A stretch of DNA of 64,000 bases from an uncultured Tateyamaria sp. (GCF_947496075.1 NZ_CANMBJ010000005.1:310001-374000); one strand, 5' to 3'. Shown: positions 18,238 to 27,242, counted from the stretch's first letter. The notes: generated by a model not told the origin, from the letters alone. Program-made: numbers and translations.

Positions 18238-19833
18238 TTACTTTGTGACCTGCCAATAGGCTGCAGAGGTCACGGCCTGACCGGTGGACCAGTCAGTCAC
18301 GTTGTCCCGCAGCGCCGATTGCTCGATCTGCTGGAACATCACGACGAAAGGCGACGTCTCGCGGAACTCGGCCTGAATGTCCTGATACATCTGGACACGG
18401 GCATCGCGGTCATTCTCGACCACAGCGGCTTCGACTTTCTCGGTCAAACCGCCAGTATCCCAGCTGTTGCGCCAGGCCAGCAGACCGGTGGCCTGAGCCG
18501 CATCCGAGTTGTCCGGATTGTAGGCAAACGTACCCGCATTGGTCTGTGGATCAGGGTAATCAGGACCCCAAGCGCCCAGATACACGTCAAGTTCGCGCGC
18601 GCGATACCGTGCCAGGATTTGCTTGGCGGTGCCCACGGTGATGTTCACCTTGATGCCGGCCTGTGCAGCAGCATTCTGGAAGCTCTGACCGATCTCGATC
18701 CGTTCCTGCGCTTCACGTACGCCAATCTCGACCTCAAGGTTTTCGACCCCTGCGGCAGCCAGCAGTTCCTTGGCCTTTTCGATGTTGTAGGAGAATGGGT
18801 TCTCCTCTGACGCGCCAAGATAGGTCGCGGGCAGGAAGTTCTGATGGATCGTGTATTGGCCCTTCAGGAAGCTATCTCGCATGCCTTCGTAGTCGATCAG
18901 ATACTTGAAGGCCTGCCGCACCTCCGGTTTGGACAGCTCTGGGTGTTTCTGGTTGAGCGCGATGTACATCAGACGGCCCTTCAGTTCGTCCTCGATCTTC
19001 ACACCGTCAACCTGCGATGCACCGGCGATGTCTTCCGGGTTCAGGTTGCGGGCGATGTCCACATCACCGCGTTCCAACAAAAGCCGTTGCGACGCACTTT
19101 CGAGGACATGGCGCACAATGACCCGCTCCATCGCGGGCGCACCGCCGTAGTAGTCGGGGTTGGATGACAAAGTGACACTTTCATTTGGCTTCCAACTGTC
19201 AAGTTTGTAAGGACCCGAGCCTGCAGAGTTGGTCTTCAGCCACTCGTTGCCCATGTCGCTACCGACCTCGTTGGCCATGACGGTTTCCTTGTCCACAATT
19301 GCCCCGATGGTGGCAGTCAGGCAGTTGAGCACGAAGGATGTCGCATAGCGCTTGTCCGTCGTGATCATCAGTTTGTTGCCTTCAGCGCGGATTGTCTCGG
19401 CCGCGTTTTCGGCTGTGAAACCAAACTGTGTCAAAATGAACGCTGGCGTCTTGTTCAGTATCACTGCGCGCTGCAGCGAAAAGGCTGCATCTTCTGCGGT
19501 GACCGGATTGCCAGAATGAAACGTCACCCCCTCACGCATGGTAAAGGTGATTGTTTTTCCGTCTTCCGAGACGTCCCAACTCTCCGCAAGATCCGGTTTA
19601 TACCCTGCAGCCAGATCATTCGGATCAAGACTGACAAGGCGGCTGTAAACATTTCGGCTGATGTCCGAGCCAGCAAATTCGAAGCTTTCAGCAGGATCAA
19701 TCGTGGTGACGTCATCAATCCGGTGCGCGATCACAAGCATGTTCGAGGGCGTCTCGGCCACTGCCGAAAAGGATGTCACGCTGACCGCAAGACCCATCGC
19801 GACCCCAGTGAGCAATTTCGCAAAAGTATTCAT
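18238..19833 (-). CDS. Periplasmic peptide-binding protein (SBP_bac_5), copy 2
   Basis: About 531 residues. ATG chosen because AAAGGAGAG lies just upstream and the protein then begins with a clear signal peptide (LLTGVAMGLAVSVTSFSAVA, cleavage before ETPSN). The binding domain carries TIDPAESFEFAGSDISRNVYSRLV, ITFTMREGVTFHSGNPVTAEDA and SAGSGPYKLDSWKPNESVTLSSNPDYY. First ABC-component gene of the operon and paralogous to the binding protein at 13.1-14.6 kb. Delivers peptides to the permeases encoded immediately downstream. Confidence 0.93.
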   Translation of the reverse strand: MNTFAKLLTGVAMGLAVSVTSFSAVAETPSNMLVIAHRIDDVTTIDPAESFEFAGSDISRNVYSRLVSLDPNDLAAGYKPDLAESWDVSEDGKTITFTMREGVTFHSGNPVTAEDAAFSLQRAVILNKTPAFILTQFGFTAENAAETIRAEGNKLMITTDKRYATSFVLNCLTATIGAIVDKETVMANEVGSDMGNEWLKTNSAGSGPYKLDSWKPNESVTLSSNPDYYGGAPAMERVIVRHVLESASQRLLLERGDVDIARNLNPEDIAGASQVDGVKIEDELKGRLMYIALNQKHPELSKPEVRQAFKYLIDYEGMRDSFLKGQYTIHQNFLPATYLGASEENPFSYNIEKAKELLAAAGVENLEVEIGVREAQERIEIGQSFQNAAAQAGIKVNITVGTAKQILARYRARELDVYLGAWGPDYPDPQTNAGTFAYNPDNSDAAQATGLLAWRNSWDTGGLTEKVEAAVVENDRDARVQMYQDIQAEFRETSPFVVMFQQIEQSALRDNVTDWSTGQAVTSAAYWQVTK

Positions 19834-19879
19834 TTGGTGTTTCTCTCCTTTGTCAGAATTTGGCGTGTTTGTGCCCGGG

Positions 19880-20941
19880 TTATGCTCCCCAGGTTTCCTC
19901 AAGAACTCTAAGCCAATTTCCATGGCAGAGCTTCGTCATCAAAGCATCGTCGTAGCCGTGTTGCCGCATGGCTGCCCTGAATTTCGGCAATCCGGCATTG
20001 GATTTGAGCACTTCAGGCACAATCGCACCGTCGTAATCCGATCCAAACCCAACACGATCTTCGCCAAGTGTCCCGATCAAATGGTCAAGATGGCGGATCA
20101 TCTGCTCGAGCGGGACGTCAGGCAGCATCTTGCCATCCGGGCGCAGGAACGCCGCTGCAAAGTTCAATCCTACCATACCATCGCTTTCGGCAATCGCCGC
20201 AAGCTGTTTGTCGGTCAGGTTCCGGGAGTGCGGGCAGATCGCGTGAACGTTGGAATGGGTCGCGACCAATGGCTTGGTTGAATACCGCGCCACATCCCAG
20301 AAGCCTGCCTCATTGAGATGTGAAAGGTCCACCATGATACCAAGCTCATTGCATCGTTTGACCAAACGCAGTCCGCGATCGGTGAGGCCGGGGCCCGTAT
20401 CGGGGCCGCTAGGGTATCGAAAAGGTACACCGTAGCCAAAGATAGTGTCGCGGCTCCAAACCAAACCTAGGGACCGCAACCCGGCCTGACACAGCACCTC
20501 AAGCGTATTCAGTTCAGGATCAATCGCTTCCGCGCCCTCGATGTGAAAAACGGCGGCGAGCCTTCCTGCATTCAGGCAACTCCTGATCTCTTTGGCCGAG
20601 CGACAAACAGTCAGCGCGCCCTGTCTTTCCAACTCGAACAGGATCGCGGCTTGGGACATGACGATCGGAAACGCATCTTCCCAATTGATTGGATCAGGCA
20701 AAGGAAGATCGTATGCGTCCCTCGTCATCTCTTGAAACTTGTCATCAGCATTCATCGGTGACGGCACAAAGACGGCAAAAAAGCCGCCGCCAAAGCCACC
20801 CAATTCGGCCGAAGGCAGATCGATCGCACCTTCGTCTCCCGTCATGAAACGTTCTACAGCTGACGCTTGGCCTGCCCTGAAGAGCTTCAAAAGTACATCG
20901 TTGTGTCCATCGAAAATGGTCGGATCGGTTGCGTGTCCCAA
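19880..20941 (-). CDS. Membrane dipeptidase (renal-dipeptidase type, peptidase M19)
   Basis: A 353-residue zinc hydrolase of the amidohydrolase fold. Metal-site motifs are visible in order: FDGHNDVL (His13, Asp15), FHIEGAEAI (bridging Glu), DLSHLNEAGFWDV, ATHSNVHAICPHSRNLTD and GFGSDYDGA. It has no signal peptide, so it most likely cleaves imported dipeptides in the cytoplasm. The start codon is a TTG (no ATG until residue 33, beyond the metal ligands), preceded by GGAG about ten bases upstream. Lies 46 bases upstream of the binding-protein gene and probably heads the operon; divergent from a LysR regulator. Confidence 0.92.
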   Translation of the reverse strand: MGHATDPTIFDGHNDVLLKLFRAGQASAVERFMTGDEGAIDLPSAELGGFGGGFFAVFVPSPMNADDKFQEMTRDAYDLPLPDPINWEDAFPIVMSQAAILFELERQGALTVCRSAKEIRSCLNAGRLAAVFHIEGAEAIDPELNTLEVLCQAGLRSLGLVWSRDTIFGYGVPFRYPSGPDTGPGLTDRGLRLVKRCNELGIMVDLSHLNEAGFWDVARYSTKPLVATHSNVHAICPHSRNLTDKQLAAIAESDGMVGLNFAAAFLRPDGKMLPDVPLEQMIRHLDHLIGTLGEDRVGFGSDYDGAIVPEVLKSNAGLPKFRAAMRQHGYDDALMTKLCHGNWLRVLEETWGA

Positions 20942-20987
20942 AAAGTGGCGGCTCCAAGCAATAACAACTCGGGTATCTTATTCCATA

Positions 20988-21007
20988 AAATCTCATGAAC
21001 TAGATTT
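20988..21007. promoter_or_regulatory. Candidate LysR-type operator in the divergent promoter region
   Basis: An AAATCT/AGATTT inverted repeat with an 8-base spacer sits in the 115-bp gap between the dipeptidase and LysR genes. It resembles the dyad (T-N11-A type) bound by LysR proteins next to their own genes, but the spacing (ATC-N10-GAT) is one base off the common form, so this is tentative. Confidence 0.45.
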
Positions 21008-21056
21008 CAAAGAATGAATAAATATCATAGGCTGATGATGTTATCGAAGGGGTCTC

Positions 21057-21965
21057 ATGGCAGGACGAACTTGGCACAGCCTTCCGGAGTATGAGGCGCT
21101 GCGCGCGCTCATGGAAAGCGGCACGACATCGAAAGCGGCTCTTCGACTGGGGCTATCGCAATCTGCGATCAGCCGGTCCATCGCGAGCCTCGAGGCCCGC
21201 CTTGGCCGGATCTTGTTCGAGCGGGATGGAGGACGCTTGCGTCCAACCACTGAGGCCGCCCAGTTGAACAAGCGACTGGACCCGTTGTTCGAAGCGCTTG
21301 ATCGCATTGATGGCCCGACCGAACCCGCACAGGAAACCTTGCGTCTGACCGCCCCACCCACCTTTGCGCATCGATTTCTTATCGGGCACATCGCGAGTTT
21401 CTTACGCGCAAATCCCCACTTCTTCGTAAGCCTTGAGGTTGCGTCCTCCGAAGATGTGATTAGGAGGATTCAGGAGGATCGGTCAGACTTGGGATTGTCC
21501 GGCGTGGACCTAACCCGAGAAGGGATCAAGCTGACGCCTTATCGACACTCCGAAGCAGCATGCGCGATGCCCAAAGACCACGAGCTGGCCGGACTCGATG
21601 TGATCCAACCTGAAGATCTGCACGATCACCCCCTGATCGCTCTGAGCCACCGGCATTCGCGACGGGCGCAGTTGGAGAAAGTTCTGACCAATCGCCGAAG
21701 CATCCCGCACATCGTCGCTGAGGTTTCCACTTCCTTTGCTGCAGTGGATCTCGCCCGAACCGGTCTCGGTGTTACGGTCATCAATCCGTTCCCTGTTGCG
21801 CAATATCGTTCCGACGACGTCATCTTTCGCAAATTCGCGTCACCGATCGAGTACCGTACATATTTTGTGACTTCAGATCACAAACCGACGCCCGCCATAG
21901 CCCGCGCTTTCATCCGGCACCTGAGGCTTCACACCGTGCAGACCCCGTTTACTCAAGCAACTTAG
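21057..21965 (+). CDS. LysR-family transcriptional regulator
   Basis: A 302-residue regulator with an N-terminal winged helix-turn-helix (SGTTSKAALRLGLSQSAISRSIASLEARLGRILFERDGGRLRPT, about 20-62) and a C-terminal periplasmic-binding-like effector domain (about 90-295). An AAGGGG ribosome site precedes the ATG. Divergent from the dipeptidase/peptide ABC operon, which by LysR convention is its likely target; the co-inducer could be a peptide or amino acid. Confidence 0.93.
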   Translation: MAGRTWHSLPEYEALRALMESGTTSKAALRLGLSQSAISRSIASLEARLGRILFERDGGRLRPTTEAAQLNKRLDPLFEALDRIDGPTEPAQETLRLTAPPTFAHRFLIGHIASFLRANPHFFVSLEVASSEDVIRRIQEDRSDLGLSGVDLTREGIKLTPYRHSEAACAMPKDHELAGLDVIQPEDLHDHPLIALSHRHSRRAQLEKVLTNRRSIPHIVAEVSTSFAAVDLARTGLGVTVINPFPVAQYRSDDVIFRKFASPIEYRTYFVTSDHKPTPAIARAFIRHLRLHTVQTPFTQAT

Positions 21966-22002
21966 GCATGCGTGGGTCACTTGATGGCGTAGGAGCCAGC
22001 GG

Positions 22003-22027
22003 CCCTTGCGTGGTTTGGTGGCAAGGG
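22003..22027. terminator. Inverted repeat between convergent genes (candidate terminator)
   Basis: A perfect 7-bp inverted repeat (CCCTTGC / GCAAGGG) with an 11-base loop between the convergent LysR and siderophore-interacting protein genes. There is no adjacent T-run, so termination efficiency is uncertain. Confidence 0.4.
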
Positions 22028-22121
22028 GTTAACGGTGTAACTCTCTGAAATGGACAGAGCCCTTCACTCCACTTCACGAAAAGTGGTAGTCCTTGTATGG
22101 TGCCGCGCTTGCTGTAAGCAA

Positions 22122-23132
22122 CTATGTCCGTTTCCAGTAGGTGGCGACATAGCGTTGTGCCTTTGGATGGTGCGCGATCTCATCACAGTTGCGCAGCGCA
22201 TTGATTTGTCCCGCATCAGCAGCGGCCCATACATATCCGCCCATGCAGTCGGATGCAGCAGACGACACCGCTCTCACGAAATCATCCGGACCGACCCAAG
22301 CCGGTGTCAGACCTACGTGATGTGGCACCGGATAGTCTTGCTGTTTCGCGTGGCTTAACAGGATGACCTTACCGCGTGTCTGTCCTGGCAAGCTTTCGAT
22401 GATACGCGAAATTGCTGGATAGGCAGTTTCGTCCCCAGCCAGCACAACCCGAGCAGTATCCAGAACGCCGCCACCGCCCGGTCCAATAAGCGCAACCGAA
22501 GTACCAGCAGCCACACCCACAGCCCACTCCGACGCTTGCCCGCCTTCGTGTAAAAATACATCTACGTCAATCTCGGCCTGACGTTGAGCGCGCACTGTAT
22601 AAACAGGTCGGTGCAATGCTTTGTCACCTTCTGGCCAGCGGGTCGATCCATTGGCCGCCAGCGTTGGCCATTCTGGTGCTGGGTTATCTGGGCGGGGCAG
22701 GACAAAACGAAAATGAATGGCCCGATCACCAAAACTGTCTGGTTTTGACAAGACCAGAGTCAGGCGTTGAAACGAAGCAGACAACCGCGTTGCAGCCTTG
22801 ACTTTGGCAAACTGAAAATTGGGCGGTCTAAGCCCATCCTGCACCGCATCCGACCACGCGATCTGTGCTGCCACATCCGGTTGGAAATCGGTTATGTGTG
22901 CAACCAGACTGTCCCGCAGAACATGCAGATTGCCCGCGCCATCCGCTTCGATCTCAAGCCGGAAGCCGTTTGCACTGCGGTCAATGATGCCAAACGCACC
23001 ATAATCTGACTTGATCCTAAGACGATCCGCCCCTTGTTCCAGAACGGCAAGCCCATGTTCCGTCGCTTCGTTCAGCATCAGTTTCCGCATGGTGGAAAAA
23101 CCCAAACCATCGATGTCAGAATACACTTTCAT
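22122..23132 (-). CDS. DUF2218/siderophore-interacting flavoprotein (ferric-siderophore reductase)
   Basis: A 336-residue two-part protein. Residues 1-90 (ending AHITDFQPDVAAQIAW) match the DUF2218 type, and about 105-336 form a ferredoxin-reductase-like siderophore-interacting domain: the FAD-binding motif is RPVYTVRA, followed by a nucleotide-binding half beginning VALIGPGGGG and a C-terminal YVWAAADAGQINALRN...YWKR. Such enzymes reduce Fe(III)-siderophores in the cytoplasm to release iron. GAGAGGA precedes the ATG. No siderophore transporter or biosynthesis gene is visible beside it. Confidence 0.9.
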   Translation of the reverse strand: MKVYSDIDGLGFSTMRKLMLNEATEHGLAVLEQGADRLRIKSDYGAFGIIDRSANGFRLEIEADGAGNLHVLRDSLVAHITDFQPDVAAQIAWSDAVQDGLRPPNFQFAKVKAATRLSASFQRLTLVLSKPDSFGDRAIHFRFVLPRPDNPAPEWPTLAANGSTRWPEGDKALHRPVYTVRAQRQAEIDVDVFLHEGGQASEWAVGVAAGTSVALIGPGGGGVLDTARVVLAGDETAYPAISRIIESLPGQTRGKVILLSHAKQQDYPVPHHVGLTPAWVGPDDFVRAVSSAASDCMGGYVWAAADAGQINALRNCDEIAHHPKAQRYVATYWKRT

Positions 23133-23141
23133 AGCGTCCTC

Positions 23142-23315
23142 TCAGAGTGGGATGACATGTGGCGCACCATCTGCCGGTCCGGCGATCATGTGCGGCCGGA
23201 CGTCATGGATTGCGAATAGACAGGCCCCGGTTACGTGGTGCTGCGGCCCGTTGTGACGGGCAATACCATCACCAAGATGGGCTACGGCAAGGTCCGCGAA
23301 ACGCGCTATCCTCAT
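23142..23315 (-). CDS. Short ORF upstream of the siderophore-interacting protein (possible gene remnant)
   Basis: An open frame ending nine bases before the siderophore-interacting protein start encodes about 57 residues beginning MRIARFADLAVAHLGDG and ending GPADGAPHVIPL. Composition is protein-like (HNGPQHHVTGACLFAIHDVRPHM) but I recognise no family, the frame extends only about 28 codons further upstream (GTG at 23375), and codon quality falls off. It could be the 3' end of a decayed gene or a small coupled protein. Confidence 0.3.
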   Translation of the reverse strand: MRIARFADLAVAHLGDGIARHNGPQHHVTGACLFAIHDVRPHMIAGPADGAPHVIPL

Positions 23316-23375
23316 CGCTCCGGCCTCGATCTCTTGTCTCGGCAGAACAAACTGTCCTGCGATATTTGAGAACAC

Positions 23376-24122
23376 CGCCGACGCAGCCCGACAACGGGCT
23401 CCCTACGCGCCGGGTGGCTTGCGTTACCCTGTGCAACCGATCGGACAAGATATGGCTCGCGAAACCTTGGCTCGAAGACCCAGGGCAGAACAAAAGCAGT
23501 CAACAAAGTTGTAGAGTGCAACTCCACCGCAGCGCACCTCTTCTCATTGGCATTGAGATTATGTGGCTGGCGAACATCGCGGGCTTGCTCCGAAGATATG
23601 CCTGCCCCGGGAGCGATTGACTAGAGTGAATCGAATGTCATTGGACAGACAACCAACAAGACAAACTGGAACCCGGCTGCCATCTCCACGTTGTACTGCG
23701 TGAGATCGCAGCGGGTCTCTGCCGACTTGGGATGAACCTGTGTCGCTCATACATTTTGTGGCTGCAGTGGACGTGTCTAGCCAGGGTCGATTAGTTCTCA
23801 TGCCGCGTTAGCGAAGAGGTCGGCAGGTCTAGCGGCGACTGCCTCCCTGCCGCACTTGCCTTGTGCGGCGCGCCCCGCAATCCGCGTGCTCGATGAGACC
23901 GTCAGTGGCGACGGCCCCACGTCTTCTTCATGGAAAAAGAGGTGCGAATATTCTGCTCTCACTACAGAAGTCACCTATGTGTTCTAGCGCTACGTGCCAG
24001 AGACACTCTTTACTCAAAACTGCAAAACTCTTCTCGGTGCGATCGTTCGGCGCAGATGCTTGAAGGCTCGCTCGTCCAGTTCCGCTTTGACAAAGGATCG
24101 GGCCCAAGCGCGTGGGACTGAT
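23376..24122. other. About 750 bp without a supportable gene
   Basis: Every frame on both strands is short and lacks recognisable motifs. Together with the remnant on its left and the dehydrogenase fragment at 25.2 kb this suggests a decaying segment. No tRNA-like or transposase-like sequence is apparent to me. Confidence 0.5.
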
Positions 24123-24725
24123 TTAGATCCGCGCTTGCTCCCGCTCAACGATAGCTTTCAACTTCGGCCGGTTGGCACAGCGTTCTGACCAAGATTGAAC
24201 CAAGGGCCGGTCCGACAAAGCTTCCGGGAGCCATTGAAATGGGCTCGATAGCAGCAAGTCGATCGCAGAGTAGTTTTCTCCCAGCAAGTAGGGTTGACCG
24301 TTCAAGGCATCAGTCAGGCGGTCCATCATTGTATCGAGATCGCGGAAGGTGGCTTGCATGGCAGGATGCTCGATCTTTGCCCAGTCGAGAACCAACACCG
24401 GTTCCATTACGCCTTGATAGTAGAACAGCCAGCTCAAGAATGCCCCGCGTTGTGGGTGTCCAGCCGGACGGCCAAGGCCCGACTTTGGGAACATATCCGT
24501 TAGGAAGGCGACGATTGCGCCACGCTCCCGAACGTGGTCATCGCCGTGAACCAGGTAAGGGACCTTCTTTTCGGGATGGGGGTTGCGCGAGTCCGAGCCT
24601 CCTCCACCGTCTTGTCGGGGGATATTGACCTTAACCACTTTGACGCGGTCTGAGACACCCATCTCCTCAATTAAGGCGACGATGGATGTCGAACGAGAGT
24701 TTGGAGCGTGATAGAGTGCCGGCAT
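24123..24725 (-). CDS. Glutathione S-transferase family protein
   Basis: A 200-residue two-domain protein: N-terminal thioredoxin-like domain (MPALYHAPNSRSTSIVALIEEMG, with KKVPYLVHGDDHVRERGAIVAFLTD supplying the cis-Pro and glutathione gamma-Glu contacts) and an all-helical C-terminal domain with YLLGENYSAIDLLLSSPFQWL. The Ser in NSRS is the likely thiol-activating residue, as in beta/theta-like bacterial enzymes. AGGA lies seven bases before the ATG. It presumably conjugates or reduces electrophiles in the cytoplasm; no partner gene is adjacent. Confidence 0.9.
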   Translation of the reverse strand: MPALYHAPNSRSTSIVALIEEMGVSDRVKVVKVNIPRQDGGGGSDSRNPHPEKKVPYLVHGDDHVRERGAIVAFLTDMFPKSGLGRPAGHPQRGAFLSWLFYYQGVMEPVLVLDWAKIEHPAMQATFRDLDTMMDRLTDALNGQPYLLGENYSAIDLLLSSPFQWLPEALSDRPLVQSWSERCANRPKLKAIVEREQARI

Positions 24726-25172
24726 GAGAATATCCTAAAATTGGTTTCTGCCTCGCAATACCAACGCCCTGTTGCCATCCTCCGACAATAGGGACAGAGC
24801 CCACCGTTTCTGGCGCGTCGCTGCCTCGCCGTGCCGGCCGTTTGGTCCGATGACGACAGCACGTTCAAAGAAGGAAACGAACCTGCCGAAGCGACAACTA
24901 TGTTTGGGCACTGCCATACTGTACTTCTGTTGTGCCTTGATAGACGCTGGCGCAGACTACGGGCTATGTGACTTACCGTGCACACCGGCGGCAAACGGTT
25001 CGGCTGTGGCCGCGACGGCGGGAACGCCAAGAGAGCGGTTAAGGCTTTGATGGAATACAGAGACAATCTTTACGGTTCCATCCTCCCCTAAACGCTGTCG
25101 GTCCGGACTTCCGTCGGGGTGTAGGCGGCACCATCTAAACGACCAACAGAAAATCTGAACCCTGAAAGGAGT
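24726..25172. other. About 450 bp without a supportable gene
   Basis: Separates the GST gene from the dehydrogenase remnant. Frames are present on both strands (e.g. about 60 codons at 24735-24917 minus) but show no recognisable domain or ribosome site. Confidence 0.45.
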
Positions 25173-25418
25173 GTCAAAACGGCTTTTGACATAACGAACA
25201 CTGTTGCCCTGATCACAGATGCAAATCGCGGCATCGGCAAGGCCACCACCGAAGGCTTGCTGGACGCCGATGCGAAGAATGTTTATGCCGCCGTGCGCAG
25301 CCTCGGATCCGCTGACGGCCGGATCGAAAAGTGTGGCGCGGATCAGTCGGCTCGGGAACCGTTCGGGGAACGAAGACTGTGTTTGCGACCTGCCGCGTGG
25401 GCAGAATGCAAGATGTAG
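25173..25418 (+). pseudogene. Short-chain dehydrogenase/reductase remnant (N-terminal part only)
   Basis: The frame reads TVALITDANRGIGKATTEGLL then DADAKNVYAAVRSLGSADGRIE: this is the first beta-strand, the glycine-rich NAD(P)-binding loop (normally TGANRGIG, here TDANRGIG) and the second strand of a classical SDR. The expected NNAG, catalytic Ser and YxxxK segments are missing; after about residue 55 the frame loses similarity and stops at 25418. An AAAGGAG ribosome site is still present at 25165-25171, but the start codon position now reads GTC in frame. This is therefore a truncated, inactive gene. Confidence 0.7.
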
Positions 25419-25456
25419 ACCATTGTTAAAAAAGAAGTTGTGTTCCAGAGCCTGGT

Positions 25457-27028
25457 TCAGCGACGGCCTTTGCGACCTTCTGGTACATGCTTCGCCAGAA
25501 AGCGCGAGATTTCGTTCATGCACACCTGCCAGGCCGGCTCATCGCCAAGAATGATGTGGCTTTGGCTGTCCAAGGTCACCAGCTCTGCGTTTGGAATGTT
25601 GGCCGCCAGTTCGCGGCCACACCTCAAGGGAATACGCTGATCGTCACGGGCATGTAGGACCAGTGTGGGTGTCTGAACCTTGGGCAACAGATGACGGATG
25701 TCGATGTCGCCAAACGCCTCCTGAAAGCGCACGGCGTTCTCTGGCGATGTCGTTCGGCGCTGGAAATCATCGAACCACGCCAGACGTTCAGAATCTGCGT
25801 TCGGCATGAAAGTCTGCGAAAAGATGTGGCGGTAAGCGGGGTTCGATGTACCCCACCCGTGCCGAGTCAGCGTTAGAACAGCCTCACGTTGTTCACGTTC
25901 CTCAGGCGACAGGCCAACACGCCAGCCAGCAGCATAGCCACCAATCAGGATCATGGCAGAGACTTTCTCCGGATGGCGGATCGAGTATTCAATCGATACA
26001 GCGCACCCCTGCGACAAGCCCAACAACGGAAACCGGGTCAGGCCCAAATGGTCCACAACCGTCTCGAGGTCTTCCAAGAACGCCGGAAAGCTGATGTCCG
26101 GGACATCCCAGTCCGACAAGCCATTGCCCCGTTCGTCATATCGCACGAATGTGTGGTCCGCAGCCAGAGCGTGAAACATGTCTGCCCAGATCGGGCTCTC
26201 CCAGTCCAGCTCCAGATGGTTGAGCCAATTGGCTGTTTTCACAAGAGGTGGGCCGTTGCCGACCTTGGCATAGGCGATTTTGACCCCATCGGATGCTTTG
26301 CAAAAGCCGATGGACTGACGGGTGCGCACAGGCTCTAGCGGATCGCGTCGTGGTTCGATCACAGCACTGTCGCCCATTAGGGCCGTGTAGTCGCGGGCCA
26401 CGATTGCCGCTTCATCCTGAAGCCCCAGATCAGTCAGCTTTTGCGACAAGAGGCGAGGAGCCTCGTGCGAATAAGGGTCGAGCCGCTGCCATCGGCGTAG
26501 CCATTTCACCGCGTCCTGATCACTCACATCCTCGGCTGTGACCATGCGCTGAAAGATACGGGGCCGCAGGCTATGAAGTTGTTCGCGCTCGCCCATCAAC
26601 CACAACGCGTAGTCATCGTTGCGTGACAGTTCCAGACCCATGAACGGCCTGTGGGACAACAACTCAGCGACCTCCACCAAGTCAGCGCTGGAGGGGTCAG
26701 CGGCATCATGCACAGCCTGGACATGGTGCACATCAAGACTGATTAGATCGGCATCGATCAGCACAGATGTGCCAGGGGTCTGCAAACACGTTGAATGTGT
26801 GTTGAGCGCCTGGCGCAGCTTGGTCAGCGACCAACGCAGCGATCCTTTGGGGTCGTTGGTGTCGGGAAAGAACAGCTCGCACAGATGTTCTCGGCGGTGC
26901 GGCTGGCCGGTCACGGCCAGATAGGCCATGAGCGCAACGGTCTTGCGGGACTGCACGAGCGGCACCACTTGACCCGATATTCTGACGGACACCTCGTTTA
27001 TCAGGTCGATCTGCAAACGCTCAGACAT
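25457..27028 (-). CDS. SARP/BTAD-type regulator fused to an alpha/beta hydrolase
   Basis: A 523-residue fusion. Residues 1-95 form an OmpR-like winged helix as in SARP regulators (RKTVALMAYLAVTGQPHRREHLCELFF and DPKGSLRWSLTKLRQAL), 100-230 a helical bacterial-transcriptional-activator (BTAD) region, and 240-520 an alpha/beta hydrolase with an apparent complete triad: Ser339 in GLSQG, Asp462/463 in HARDDQR and His491 in SQSHIIL. An oxyanion-type segment (PLVKTANWLNHLE) is also present. The hydrolase part may act as a ligand sensor (as in some quorum or hormone receptors) or degrade the inducer. A 73-79 codon ORF overlaps its start by eight bases. Confidence 0.88.
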   Translation of the reverse strand: MSERLQIDLINEVSVRISGQVVPLVQSRKTVALMAYLAVTGQPHRREHLCELFFPDTNDPKGSLRWSLTKLRQALNTHSTCLQTPGTSVLIDADLISLDVHHVQAVHDAADPSSADLVEVAELLSHRPFMGLELSRNDDYALWLMGEREQLHSLRPRIFQRMVTAEDVSDQDAVKWLRRWQRLDPYSHEAPRLLSQKLTDLGLQDEAAIVARDYTALMGDSAVIEPRRDPLEPVRTRQSIGFCKASDGVKIAYAKVGNGPPLVKTANWLNHLELDWESPIWADMFHALAADHTFVRYDERGNGLSDWDVPDISFPAFLEDLETVVDHLGLTRFPLLGLSQGCAVSIEYSIRHPEKVSAMILIGGYAAGWRVGLSPEEREQREAVLTLTRHGWGTSNPAYRHIFSQTFMPNADSERLAWFDDFQRRTTSPENAVRFQEAFGDIDIRHLLPKVQTPTLVLHARDDQRIPLRCGRELAANIPNAELVTLDSQSHIILGDEPAWQVCMNEISRFLAKHVPEGRKGRR

Positions 27029-27242
27029 ACAGGACCATACGCCTACGGACCAACGCCGCGGCGATCAGGCGCGCACTCGCGCCCCCGGTCAGAGAATTCT
27101 GTTTCATCGCCCTCACCCAATCGTTCGCTGCGATGGCCTTGCTGTCTTGCCCCAAGACCCGAGGCGCCCACTCTCTCTGGAAAGCCAGCATCCCGGCTTT
27201 GTGCAATCGTTGCAAGACTTTAAGCGCAGCGCGTGCGTCCAT
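27021..27242 (-). CDS. Small ORF overlapping the SARP-hydrolase start
   Basis: About 73 codons from ATG at 27242 (or 79 from TTG at 27260), ending inside the regulator start by an eight-base overlap (ATGTCTGA). The product, beginning MDARAALKVLQRL and ending LIAAALVRRRMVLYV, is alanine/arginine-rich with no recognised domain. Overlap geometry suggests translational coupling, but it may be a fortuitous frame. Confidence 0.35.
   Translation of the reverse strand: MDARAALKVLQRLHKAGMLAFQREWAPRVLGQDSKAIAANDWVRAMKQNSLTGGASARLIAAALVRRRMVLYV

Noticed and set aside
23376..24122. Possible IS element or transposase in the gene-poor stretch
   Set aside because: No DDE-type or HTH motif, terminal inverted repeats or target duplication could be seen; left as unassigned sequence.
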